This document shows positions 43,707-54,130 of a stretch of 64,000 nt of DNA, piece by piece. Each line of letters starts with the position of its first letter. Within the stretch, counting starts at the first letter, position 1. The stretch spans positions 1 through 64,000 of the forward strand of contig JAUCBJ010003383.1 of NCBI GenBank assembly GCA_032718475.1, read 5' to 3'. The DNA comes from Nemertoderma westbladi. Lineage: Eukaryota > Xenacoelomorpha > Nemertodermatida > Nemertodermatidae. Below the pieces are notes generated by a model. The model did no database searches, was not told the origin of the DNA, and worked only from the letters and a program-made list of their open reading frames with translations. Made by a program: the position numbers and the translations under genes.

Positions 43707-44400
43707 CAAACGTGTCTAGAACGAAGAATATCCATGGACACAGCAATCTTATGTTGAATAATAAAACAATGTAATGGGATCCTGGTTGGCTTGGCATCAT
43801 TACCGGATTGACTGCACAAGTCGCTGCGTTGGGGAATACTGATGGCTGAAGGCTCGGTAAAATATGAGTTATATTGTTGTTAATATTTGATGTATAATAG
43901 GTCATTAATATATATCCTTACCAGTAAATGCAGAAATGATTACAGCACAAACAGTATTGGTTACGGCTGATGATGAAAACTTGTTCATCGTCTACAATGA
44001 TTAAATGCCAACTGGTCAGAATACACTCATGACCGTTAATATTTGTAAATGTGGAAATACATTGCATATATATAGGCTAACACGTTTGGCCTCCAACTGA
44101 TACACTCCAAATCGACATATGCTGGCCTCCCATTTGTCAGCTAACCACGCCCTGTTTCTGCCACACTTAGGCGCTTTGTTAGCCTATTTCAACTGAGGTG
44201 GATTATAAGTCATCAGCCCAGTTGGTCCTGTTGCATCATCCCTTTGCTGGTGGTATACTCTGTAGGATACCTTAATAGCCAATGTGATAAATCGGCTCCC
44301 CCTCATTTTATGGTAAGAAATGTACAGTGGAATGGATCCGCTAACAAACAATATAATGTTAAATAAAATTATTATTATTCGATTATTTGGATTTTGGATT
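43707..44400. other. Internal spacer of the TIR element, no gene recognised
   Basis: Present on the right side only, so the two sides of the element are not symmetrical; the left spacer (39,061-39,322) is shorter and different. No coding signal. Confidence 0.6.
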
Positions 44401-44514
44401 ATGAAAATTTCAATCGATCTCTGAATGGGTCGGAATGTCCGGATCGGAATTGTCCGGGTCGCAATTGTTCGGGATGGTATTGTCTGGGTCGGAATTGTCC
44501 GTACACCCATTATA

Positions 44515-44640
44515 TATAGTAATAGTAATTTCAATAGGTCTCCCTAAATGGAATTTGTTTTAACTTGAAAAGTAAATAAGCCATTAAATAGCGGTTTTCA
44601 GATTTAGAAACGCCATTTAATCATACCATAAAATAGGGTT
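44515..44640. repeat. Right half of split dispersed repeat
   Basis: Continues the family interrupted at 38,933: AGTAATAGTAATTTCAATAG, GTCTCCCTAAATG, AGCGGTTTTCAGATTTAG match 11,143-11,295. Confidence 0.75.
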
Positions 44641-44805
44641 ACTTTCCACACATTTTTTGAAATGATGTCAATAAAAATCTATGCTGTTGCAGTAACATGA
44701 TAATAACCAATGGAGAGGTTCCATATTGGTCAATATGCCATGCAGCAAGCATACTTACTGTGCCGTCATCAATTCTAGTTAGGCCTGTTTTTTAAATATT
44801 GGCGT

Positions 44806-44838
44806 GCAAAGTCACCCCTGACTTTGGGGTGACTTTGC
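44806..44838. repeat. 13-bp-stem hairpin
   Basis: GCAAAGTCACCCC (44,806-44,818), loop TGACTTT, then the exact inverse GGGGTGACTTTGC (44,826-44,838). It is about 300 bp beyond the 3' end of the Mutator-like pseudogene; a link is not shown. Confidence 0.8.
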
Positions 44839-45136
44839 AGTTATGCTTTTTCTTATCAAATATGTTGAATTTCTAGAGCTCTGTGCATAGTAAACATCGA
44901 AATGGTGTGTCATTGCACACTAACTGAAATTTTAAAAAATTTGGCCAGAAACATACAGAATAAAACAGCCATAATAATTCAATAATTCAAAAGTAATTTT
45001 AATTCCAAATCAAAATGTACATTCATATATTAATATTTTCTTTATATACTATAATAAAATTAATGACGCTTTTTATTAACGATTTTAGATTTTGCCAGGG
45101 TCATCATCTCCAAGGCTGGTTTCATCATATTATGAT

Positions 45137-46485
45137 CTACTGTAGTTTGTGAAGTCCACCTAATGTCCAATCACCTACTGTGCTACCCAATTGTTCAAGA
45201 TCAAGGATTTCATTGCGACCGTCATTGAAGCAAATTATGGCGTCAAAGACTCCAATATCAAGAACTACACCTCCAACAAAGACATGCTTAGGGCAATGCT
45301 TCCACACCATATTATTATAGCTTTCATTGTTGTTTTGTGTCATTCCATGGAGACATTTCGAAAGCAGCGATGGTTGAGTGAGTTCTCTGTAAATAGGTTT
45401 TATGCATTCTAACACAGCATATGGTAAGCCATCTTTATGATCATATTTTAGAACCTTGTTGTATTTACACCAAGTGCCTTCTCCTTTTGGGCACAGTCCA
45501 TGGGATGGATTTATAGTAGTCGATGCCTTATGGAAAAGAGTTGCCCAAATAACAGTCCACATTTGTGTAATAGAGACAGTGTTAGCTCGAATAGCAGCTC
45601 CATAATAACCTTGGAGTTCATCAATGAGTACCTTAGTAAGTCTACTTTTACCCCCACGACCCTTCCCATCACTGAGCTTCTTACCCTTATTGTCTTTTAG
45701 ATGTTTTTGCAATCACCCACCCATTCGTTTCTGGATATGCCCAACGGATTCTAAGTGGGAAAGGAGTTAGTGTCACCATCCCCAAGATACTTTGTATATC
45801 GGACACCGCGAGACTCAATAGAGCGCCTAAATATCGCCAGTGCTCCAGCAACCTCCATACTTCCACTTGAACCTGTATGATTTTTACGACAAACTTTCTT
45901 GTGATTTTTATGAGTGGCAAGAATCTCAGAGAGTGGCAAGTCATCCTCATTATTTGCCAATTTTATGCAACCATGGCAATATTTTGAATATGTTTGTACA
46001 TCTACAACACGCCCCAGTGTCCAATGATATATCACTGACTAGACTATCCCATTCAACGACTTGTACGTATACCCTCGCCGTTGCCATGACCCATCAAGGC
46101 TGACCCTAATATCCGATCCTGGAGTCAACCCATTTCCATCACCATCAACCGGCGTAGAACTAATTTTATCTTCCTCACTTATATGTTGAACAATTTTAAT
46201 CTTCAAATTAGAAAATAAATTATATTTAATAGCTTCTTTTAGAAATTTCTTCATTGATATGGTGGCAACACCCTTCAACGAATCTCTTATAATATTTTTT
46301 ATAGGATGGAATCTAGGGGTCTTAACCTCGAATGATAAGTTTATTTTACCGAAAATAACTTTTCTTTTATTGGCGCAATTGTAGGACTAATCCCATCACA
46401 TGCGTACTTGTAGCGTATTCGTCACTACCTGTTGGGTTATTCCCATAGTCAAGCAATAAATCTTCACCGCCATTCGACATAATAT
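45137..46485 (-). pseudogene. Mutator-like transposase, frameshifted
   Basis: Minus-strand pieces: MSNGGEDLLLDYGNN near 46,480; FHPIKNIIRDSLKGVATIS; GSDIRVSLDGSWQRRGYTYK and SLNGIV (46,278-46,039); HKKVCRKNHTGSSGSMEVAG (46,035-45,751); VRYTKYLGDGDTNSF; GKKLSDGKGRGGKSRLTKVL; NPSHGLCPKGEGTWCKYNKV; LLSKCLHGMTQNNNESYNNM and KHVFVGGVVLDIGVFDAI (to 45,137). This order and the DGSW-x-x-RG, GDGD, CxxG-x-x-WC, N-N-N-E-S-x-N blocks match the transposase family found in many invertebrates (Pfam Mutator-like). At least two frameshifts and several stops make it inactive. Confidence 0.8.
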
Positions 46486-46657
46486 AGTAACTGTATATCA
46501 AATCAATATATAATTAGTTAATTAATAAACAAATCCTCATTAGTAAAAAGATAGCAGTATATTTTTATTTTAAATTTCCCGCCACCAATAGGTCGCAATA
46601 GGTCGGAGACCTTTAATTGTTACAATTGTGAGTCTAGTATACAACATATATTGTTAA

Positions 46658-49230
46658 TTAGAAATAACGAAAGTCTGGCTTCAAATTGAAACGTACTGAG
46701 CGTCCAGAACGTGTCTGAATAGTCTTGGGCTGTTGAACGTGGGAATTAATCTCGAGTTTAGTACTTTTACTTGATACACAATTATCCTTATATTCTGAGA
46801 CGGGTTTTACTCTAGATAATGAAACAATTTTATGTTTCCCGTTAACTTCAATTGTCATATAGTTTTGATCAATGTTACGCTCGACAATGAGATGAGGTCC
46901 AGTATAAGGTGCTTCTAGTGGACGTTTGACTCTGTCAACCCGTAACCATACTCGTGTACAATTTCTTAAATGTGGATTACACTTGCGCTCAGTTTGTATA
47001 GGCGTTGCTTGTTTAATAACAATTTGACCCTCTAATTTGCGAACAGAATCCAATTCTTTAGGATCCATTCTAGTGTCTGTGTAACATCCACGGAGAGCCA
47101 TTGATGTACCTGTGACATATTGAAAGGGAGAGATACCAGTATCATCAGGAATGAGTCGTAGAACATGTACGGCTTTCTGTATATGTTCTCGCCACGACCC
47201 TCCAAAAGATCGGATAATAGTTTTCAGGGTTCTATGCATTCGTTCGATTTTTCCATTCGTCTGAGGATGGTATGCAGTAGTTCGAAGCCGAAATATGGAC
47301 ATTGCCTTAGTATATAATTTGAAGAACTCCGCCTCAAAATTACTTCCTCGGTCAGTCACAACATACAATGGAGAACCGAAACGGTAAACCCAAGAGTTAA
47401 GAAACGCTTCTACTGTATTTCTAGCAGATTGAGATTGAATTTCAACACCTTCCGGCCATCCAGTAGCTCGATCGATCATTGTTAGTATATATTTATCGGA
47501 TTCTGGAATAATAATATCTAAATGAATGGTTGAAAAACGAGTTGATGGAAGATTAAAATTTGGTTTTGTAGATTTCTCATGTGTAGTTATTTTATTTTTC
47601 TGACAGGTTAAACAATTTCTTACATAGTCAGTTATATCGGATTTCATGGCGAGCATTGATAATACGATAAGTGAGAAATGACCCTAGATGTTCATTAGAG
47701 TGAAAAGAATGTATTAATGGAGATCTGAGCTTTTCTGGAATATATGGACGAGGAACAGATCCAGCTGCAACTAGTAATTGTACATCACCGATTTCAACAC
47801 TTTCTAATTTATTCAATACTATTGAGTCTAGGGTTTCTTTCTGTTGTGCACTAGCAATGGCTGGTAAATCGAGTATTAGTTGACTTTCCATATTTGTGTG
47901 ACTAATATGACTAACACTTTTTTCCTGTTGACATTCTGGAATTCGAGACAACATATCTGCTACAATGTTTTACTTTCCGGGAACATAAATTATCTCATCT
48001 ACATATTCTGAAATAGTAGCCATTCGCTGATGTTGCCACCTAGAAGATAGGGCTCGTTTACCAAAAGCGGAGACATGAGGTCTATGATCTGTCCGGGCTT
48101 TAATATGAAATTCTTCACATAGGTGACGAAAATGGCGAGCAGATTCAGCTAGAGCAAGCATTTCACATTCAAAAGCAGATCTGTTGGAGTTGGTACGTCC
48201 TAGAACCTTTGAGAAGATGCCAATTGGTTGGCCATCAGGCGTCTCTATACTTGCACCAATTGCAGTGTCTGATGCATCTGTTGTTAGTATTAAAGTTGAT
48301 ACGTTATTTGGTATATGAGCTAATGTGACAGATTCAGTTAAAGCTTTGATTATTTTACGATATGCATTCTCATGTTTATCTTCCCATACGAATGAATTCT
48401 TATCTCGCAACAAAAAGGTTAATGGTTCTAGAATGTATGCAGCATTTGGTATAAAACGTCGATAATAATTGATAGACCCTAGTCTGCTTCTAAGCTCTGA
48501 ATATGACGATGGCGAAGGAAAATTAGCAATAACAGAAGTCTTATCTGTAGGCGCAGTGATACCAGTAGCATCAATGTCAAACTCAAAAATCGAACCTTCT
48601 TCTTCATTATATCACACTTATCGGGATTCAACCTAATATTGTGCTTCTGGAACACACTAAATACTCTATCTAAGTCACGACGATGGTCTAATTCTGTTTC
48701 TGAGGCCACTAAGACATCGTCAAAGAAATTGTCTGCACAATCAGACACTGGTTGTAACACCAAATCTATATGCCGGTGAAATGCTGCTGAGGATTTTTAA
48801 GACCACATTGAGTTCTGAGAAATTCAAAGAGTCCAAATGGAGTAATTACTGCAGTCTTCTTGATTGAATCGCTTGCAACTGGAATTTGAAAATACGCCTG
48901 TGTAAGATCCAACTTTGAAAAATACTTTTTTTCAGCTAACCACATTGTAACATCCTCCGGATGTAGATTTGGGTACCCATCTTTACGAGTAACTGAATTA
49001 AGTCTTCTATAGTCCCCACATGGTCGCCAACTTTCGCCCTTGGGAACCATGTGTAAAGGACTAGACCACTCACAGAACACCGGCTTAGAATTCTTCTGTG
49101 CTTCTGTAGAAGTTTCAGACTTTGGCCAAAACATTAGATGGCTTTGATTACAAGAACGTAAATCTATTATCTCTGAGCAACACTGCAGTACTACCGATAC
49201 TGTGCAACTCATACCTGGAGCACTGAACAA
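46658..49230 (-). pseudogene. Ty3/Gypsy-type pol (RT, RNase H, integrase), 5'-truncated and frameshifted
   Basis: Minus strand, in order: RT (WSSPLHMVPKGESWRPCGDY, FSKLDLTQAYFQIPV; 49,230-48,766), frame change, FFDDVLVASETELDHRRDL with the two catalytic Asp (48,763-48,479), RNase H (LILTTDASDTAIGASI, SAFECEMLALAES, KARTDHRP; 48,413-47,970), an H-x3-H piece (47,954-47,628), and integrase (NCLTCQKNK zinc part; D in HLDIIIP, D in VVTDRGSNF, E in NGKIERMHRTLK; 47,656-46,658). The RT-RNaseH-IN order identifies Ty3/Gypsy. Gag, protease and both LTRs were not found. Confidence 0.88.
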
Positions 49231-50861
49231 ACTACAATCCTATTCACCGCACTATTTTACTTCTGTTTACTGTCGGTTATTAATTGTTGTATATTGATGG
49301 ATATGTTGTTATATTTGGAGAATACCGATAAATAATCATAAAACCCCCAATCTTCTTGATTACTGAAGGTAAGAGGGACTGGTTACCTGTAGCAACTGCG
49401 ACTTACATTATAGTGGTTTTTGTGTGAATTAAATGCTATTTCATAATCCCTACATGTGTCAGTTGCGATCTTCCTTATATATGATCAAATTCAGTGACGG
49501 TCGGCAGATCAGTGTGAAGTAGTGTGAAGTCGTGTGCAGTAGTGTGACAGATAATAAAGCATTTCCTAAAGAATGCGCTATTTACGAAACTCAGTAGAGC
49601 CATCTATTTGTGATTAGTATAAGCCATAACTCTGTTTTTATACTTAAAGCGCCACGTCCTAAAGGAACTGTTAATATTTCCCCGAAAGTAAATATATTTG
49701 TCAGAGATTATATAGTAACGATCAATCGAATAATACAGTAGGTCTGCACCGCAATCACTTTAAAGCACTCGAATCCAGTCTCCCATAACAGTGGGTGAAT
49801 GATCGCGCATAGACTGACTTCGGCTAATGTAACTTTATGTGCACTAAATACTTGTTATAGGCTAAAGTCGATTTATAAACAAGAGGACACGTAAAATTGG
49901 CAGGTTAAACTGCTAAAGGTCTGAAAGCGCGAACAATAATAGATTTTTGTTTCTTGATTGCACGTAGGCAATAAATTCGAATATACCGGTCGGACGGTAA
50001 CCTGTAGGCCTAACTGCCCAACCACCCGAACCGGTACTTATAGGTGCCAGTATTAGTTCGATTATGATATATTGTATATTGTAGGCTGTCAGGGGATTAG
50101 GGATTGATCACCCCTTATTCCTTTGTATGGTTTACCTGTTTCTGTCAGTTTTATTTATCTGTAAGCATAATATTGAGCAGAAGGCATTTAAGCCTGCTCA
50201 AATTGTACAGATAATTTGTAGGCTGGATTGTTGTCTGGCTGTTGTTAGGTCTGAAGAGATTGCAGTGTGTGTAGAGTGTATGTCCGATAAAGTACTAGTT
50301 AGGAAGGTGGGGGTTGTAAGGTAAATCCCCCCCGAAAGAATAAGTCGTACTACTCGGTTAGAACGCATACTAACTAACCATTTCGGAGTCTGCATATACT
50401 GTAGTTTATTTGGGCTTGCCAGTAGTCTGCCAGCATTTGGTCTGTATTTTGTTTGTATAGTCTGCACGGGTAGCGTAATATTTATTATTCAGAGTCTATG
50501 CGAGTATTCGCCACCTACAACCCCCCAAGTTTATTCCTACAGTAATTGTGCTTATTATACATACCGTTATAGTTAAATTAACCCCGGTACTACATCAGGG
50601 CTGCCTGGCGTAGGTAAAGACTGGTGATTTTATGCTCTGGTCACTCCAGCAGATACCGTTGTTCTTTTAGCTGTACAAGTATATTTAACTGCTGGTTATT
50701 TGTTGTATAAGTACTTGTACCTAATTTAGGGTTTAGTGAACAGTGCTTTCCGAAAGTAATTAGTGTGTAGGCAGTATATTTGTGTTGTAAAGTGGTTAAT
50801 AGGCACGTTAGCTCTGGTTGGCTGCGGTAATTAACTTCTAGGTAAGGACACTCCGGCTACA
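49231..50861. other. No gene recognised; unclassified sequence
   Basis: Between the Gypsy relic and the LINE 5' fragment. Contains AGTAGTGTGAAGTCGTGTGC-like short repetition at 49,510-49,550 and several ACCGGT words. It may include remnants of LTRs, but I could not match it to anything in the window. Confidence 0.5.
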
Positions 50862-50870
50862 TAACGTAGT

Positions 50871-51327
50871 TCTCTCGGGGCAAATACCACACCTTGGTTT
50901 GCCATTCCACAGGGTGGGTGTCGCAATGGAGTCAGATATGAGGCCCATCACCCATATCTACTCTGGCACACATGACCCACCATTGGCTGTTGCAGCTCAT
51001 CTGCTGGGTCATGCCCTGTACCCTTGCTGCCAGGTGCAGGTCGCAGTGAAGTGCTCTCAGAGTGGACATGAGAATACTCTACTCCTGACCAGCCATTGGT
51101 AGATCACCATCTGCCTGGTCAGGCCATATACCCCTGCAGCCAAGTATATGGGTCCTTAATCCAGGACCAAGGGTGTCCTTATCCCAGAACGAAGGGGGTC
51201 CTAGTTACAGGACCAGATTTGCCCTAGTAAGAGGGTCTATGCAGCTACAGGTGGCACCTCCTTTATGCTGCATGGAGGTGGCAAGTTTTCTTGATCAATG
51301 ACCTAGAATACCTGACCTGACCTGACG
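50871..51327 (-). mobile_element. Solo 5' end of LINE family A with 9-bp target duplication
   Basis: 457 bp matching the LINE A leader (5,735-6,170 and 28,482-28,935), from the 5' terminus (CAGGTCAGGTCAGG) to CCCCGAGAG, about 16 codons into the ORF. It is flanked by TAACGTAGT at 50,862-50,870 and 51,328-51,336. The rest of the LINE is absent. Confidence 0.85.
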
Positions 51328-51336
51328 TAACGTAGT

Positions 51337-51894
51337 ACTTATAGTTTAAGACTATAAGTCGTCAGACGGTGGTATTTTCTTATCTGGACAACGCAATTTA
51401 CTTACTACTGCTTTATTGTTTTCAAATACCGTAGTATCCTGTCCGTTTGTAATAACCAGAAATTCTAACTCCTTGTTAGACTGGTTTGTAGATTTCTTGT
51501 AAAATTACCCTAAAATTTGTACGTGTAAATTTTTGGTGTTTATTTAGAGATTGTAATCTCATACTGTAATTGTAAGTAATTTGTAGTGATAAGTAACTTA
51601 GTAAGGTAGCATTATTCGTTTTAGTATCAAATAAGTAGCACTTCAGTGGGAGCGTTCAGCTTCTGTGCAGTTACTCCTTACCCAGAAATAATAACATTTA
51701 TTTCAAATATTGTCAAAAACCCTTGTACGGGTACATAATATATTATAAATCAACTCAAACCGATTTATAAAATAGTTGGCCTGTTATACATCAATTAGGT
51801 CTTAATATCAGTTGGACTACTGCTTAATAACAGTAATAAAGTAAAGGAAAGTAACCCTAAAATTCAGAAATTCAGTCATTATAAAATAATTGAC
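51337..51894. other. No gene recognised
   Basis: AT-rich DNA upstream of the BEL/Pao ORFs where a 5' LTR would be expected. I found no matching sequence after the element (60,334 onward). Confidence 0.5.
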
Positions 51895-52145
51895 ATTACC
51901 GGTATTTACGATAGGCTTATTATATTTATTTCTATAAATTTAGGCTGAAATTATATACCGGTATTTTGTAACTAATCCTAGTCTATAATAATACTTATAT
52001 ATACTATAGGTGTATACCAGTATTCACAGTAGGCTTATTATATTTATTTATAAATTTAGGCTGAAATTATATACCAGTATTCTGTGACTAATCCTAGTCT
52101 GTAATAATACTTATATATATACTATAAGTGTATACCGGTATTTTA
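51895..52145. repeat. 118-bp tandem duplication
   Basis: TAGGCTTATTATATTTATTT at 51,912 recurs at 52,030 with the same following text (AATTTAGGCTGAAATTATAT; ACTAATCCTAGTCT). The copies differ at a few sites. It lies just upstream of the BEL/Pao gag-like ORF. Confidence 0.9.
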
Positions 52146-52279
52146 ATATATTATATATATATCACGTTACACTGAGTAACGGTATCGGTAATTAATCACT
52201 AGGCTTGCAGTTGACACTGAATTACTAGACTTGCTTTAACTGTCGTTATAGTAGTAGGCATTCAACTGTATAATCAATC

Positions 52280-54130
52280 ATGGCTGACACAAAACAAACA
52301 CTGTCAGATAGTCTCCTAGAAAGAACAGTCTGTGAGTCCGATAGAAGTATAGAACATCTGAGACCAAAGTCCAAGTCCCCTCCTACTGTAAGAAAGGTCA
52401 TCCCTACAGTAGTAGTATCAGACCCTAGACTAGTCAAGCACCATCGGTCTATCATAGGCACTAGGGCCCAAGTCAAGCGGGACCAAGAAGCAGCTGTTAA
52501 ACAGCAGCAGCACCAGAACCGAGAACTTATTTCTCAATGGCCCGATAACTCTAGCAGTTCAGACACTGTAGAGTTGACACCTGAGATCGGAGCAAAGATG
52601 GCAGAAGTGGTTTATCCGGATCCACTTCTAATTCTTCCCGGAGCCGTACTCACTAGAGTATTGATCGCTGTGGAAGAACATCAAATCGATTGGGCGAGAG
52701 CTAAGCGATCGACTAAGGACAGTTATGCGGGATACACGATAGAGGAACTGAAGTCTATTGTCGAGACGCAATGGAACTTCCCCGGACCTGGACTCCCGTT
52801 TAACTTATCGGAAGCTGCATGGGAGGACTTACACAGGATGGGAGTATTAAGAGATACTCGAGATCCAGCTGTGTGGAAGAGGTCGGCAGCAGGATATGTC
52901 CAGGGATTCTTCAGTTCTTTAGAGCGACTAGAAGAACACCTATTCCAACAACGTCAAGGACCTCAAGAGCAGGGAGAGCTGCTTTATCAAGTGCGAGAAC
53001 GAATTTTACGGATCAGACTAATCCTTTCAGCCTTTGAGGAAGCCTCGAAGAGAAGCCAAGACACGTCGTTGCAAGTCGCCGTAAAGACTTGGTTCCAACG
53101 GGTGAGTCTTAAAGTCCAAGGAACGACCCAATGGAAAATTCAGCTAACTGAGCGCGCGACCCACGGAGAATCAACAGACGCTACTTTTTCTCAGGTGGAA
53201 AGCGAAGTTACATCAGAAAAACCTCAGAAGAAGGACGCTATTGACATCTATCTGTCAGACTATCAACGATTTATAGGTGACAAAGAGTTAATGAGACGGC
53301 TAGCTGGACTTCACCCTAATAGTGAGGGAGCCAAATTTGTGTTAGACTCATTAGATGCGGAAATGTTAGCCGCGGAGCAGGCTAAATTTGATGAAAGCAT
53401 CCTCATTGCTAGGGTCCAAGAAGGGCAGCTGAAGAAAAAACAGATAGAAGACAGAAAGGCAGCGGCAGCGGCAGAAGTTGAAAGAAAAGCGGTAGAAGTT
53501 GAAAGAAAAGCGGCAGAGGCTGAAAGAAATGCGGCAGAGGCAGTGGTAGAAGCAGAACGGAGGGCATCTGAAGAGACAGCCCAATTAGAGTTGGAAAATC
53601 TTCAAGTGAAGCAAGATTACTTAAATAAACAAAGAACAGCTACTCACATGCAGATGATAAGTCGATCTACTCCCAAGAGACAGGGATTTACATCCTCTGA
53701 TGAAGGTGACACAACAGATCCTGAAGGTAGAGGAAATAAATCTCGTTCCAGCGGACGTAGAAGGGCGCTACACCGGCAGAAATTGCCTGATTTGCCTCCA
53801 GCCGTGAGAAGGCAACTAGTTAGTGTAGATTTAAGTAATCCTGAGCCTTCAGACCAAATTATTAGAGTAGAAAGACTCCCTACTATAGTAGATGAGCCTG
53901 AAATAATTAGGCCTGTTATCGAAGCCACTCCCTCTGTGATAGAGACCCCTGTACTTCCAGAACTTAACTCTAAATTCCCTTTGCACAGTACTAAACTACC
54001 TGTGCCCAGTAGAGCAGCCCCTGAATCAATACCGGTCCTGGATGCCGAGCAAGACATCAACGATTTGTCGCCCGTCGTCCCTCGTCTACCCGCTACTATG
54101 TTGGCGGCTCCCGCTTCGGCGGTAGAGTAA
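52280..54130 (+). CDS. Gag-like N-terminal protein of BEL/Pao element, 616 aa
   Basis: Starts MADTKQTLSDSLLERTV. Residues about 110-330 are a mixed helical region (LPGAVLTRVLIAVEEHQIDW). About 340-460 is a charged coiled coil with repeated AEVERKAVEVERKAAEAERN units. The remainder is Pro/Ser-rich and ends at TAA (54,128). The next ORF is in the same frame with no gap, so the two were probably one gag-pol ORF, or the stop is read through or removed by splicing: the TAA lies within AGA|GTAAGT. No family name recognised for the first 300 residues. Confidence 0.75.
   Translation: MADTKQTLSDSLLERTVCESDRSIEHLRPKSKSPPTVRKVIPTVVVSDPRLVKHHRSIIGTRAQVKRDQEAAVKQQQHQNRELISQWPDNSSSSDTVELTPEIGAKMAEVVYPDPLLILPGAVLTRVLIAVEEHQIDWARAKRSTKDSYAGYTIEELKSIVETQWNFPGPGLPFNLSEAAWEDLHRMGVLRDTRDPAVWKRSAAGYVQGFFSSLERLEEHLFQQRQGPQEQGELLYQVRERILRIRLILSAFEEASKRSQDTSLQVAVKTWFQRVSLKVQGTTQWKIQLTERATHGESTDATFSQVESEVTSEKPQKKDAIDIYLSDYQRFIGDKELMRRLAGLHPNSEGAKFVLDSLDAEMLAAEQAKFDESILIARVQEGQLKKKQIEDRKAAAAAEVERKAVEVERKAAEAERNAAEAVVEAERRASEETAQLELENLQVKQDYLNKQRTATHMQMISRSTPKRQGFTSSDEGDTTDPEGRGNKSRSSGRRRALHRQKLPDLPPAVRRQLVSVDLSNPEPSDQIIRVERLPTIVDEPEIIRPVIEATPSVIETPVLPELNSKFPLHSTKLPVPSRAAPESIPVLDAEQDINDLSPVVPRLPATMLAAPASAVE

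Larger units (their letters stand above)
38934..44507. mobile_element. 5.6 kb TIR-bounded element carrying a reverse transcriptase gene
   Basis: Flanked by a 7-bp duplication CATTATA (38,927-38,933 and 44,508-44,514) in a repeat whose empty copy is at 11,140. The left end holds GGACAATTCCGACCCGGACA and the right end, inverted, holds GGACAATTCCGACCCAGACA; both continue into CCCA..CAGAGATCGA.TGAAATTT-like sequence. The left terminus is itself a foldback of several GGTCGGAATTGTCC units. Inside lies a second inverted pair (39,323-39,695 / 43,284-43,706) flanking a collagen-like ORF and an RT gene. The ends are DNA-transposon-like while the cargo is a retroelement polymerase. It may be one element or an RT element captured by a foldback transposon. 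Confidence 0.75.

Noticed and set aside
52150-52279. AT-rich TATATATA run before the BEL/Pao ORF, considered as a promoter
   Set aside because: Simple AT repeats are common throughout the window; no LTR context to support it.
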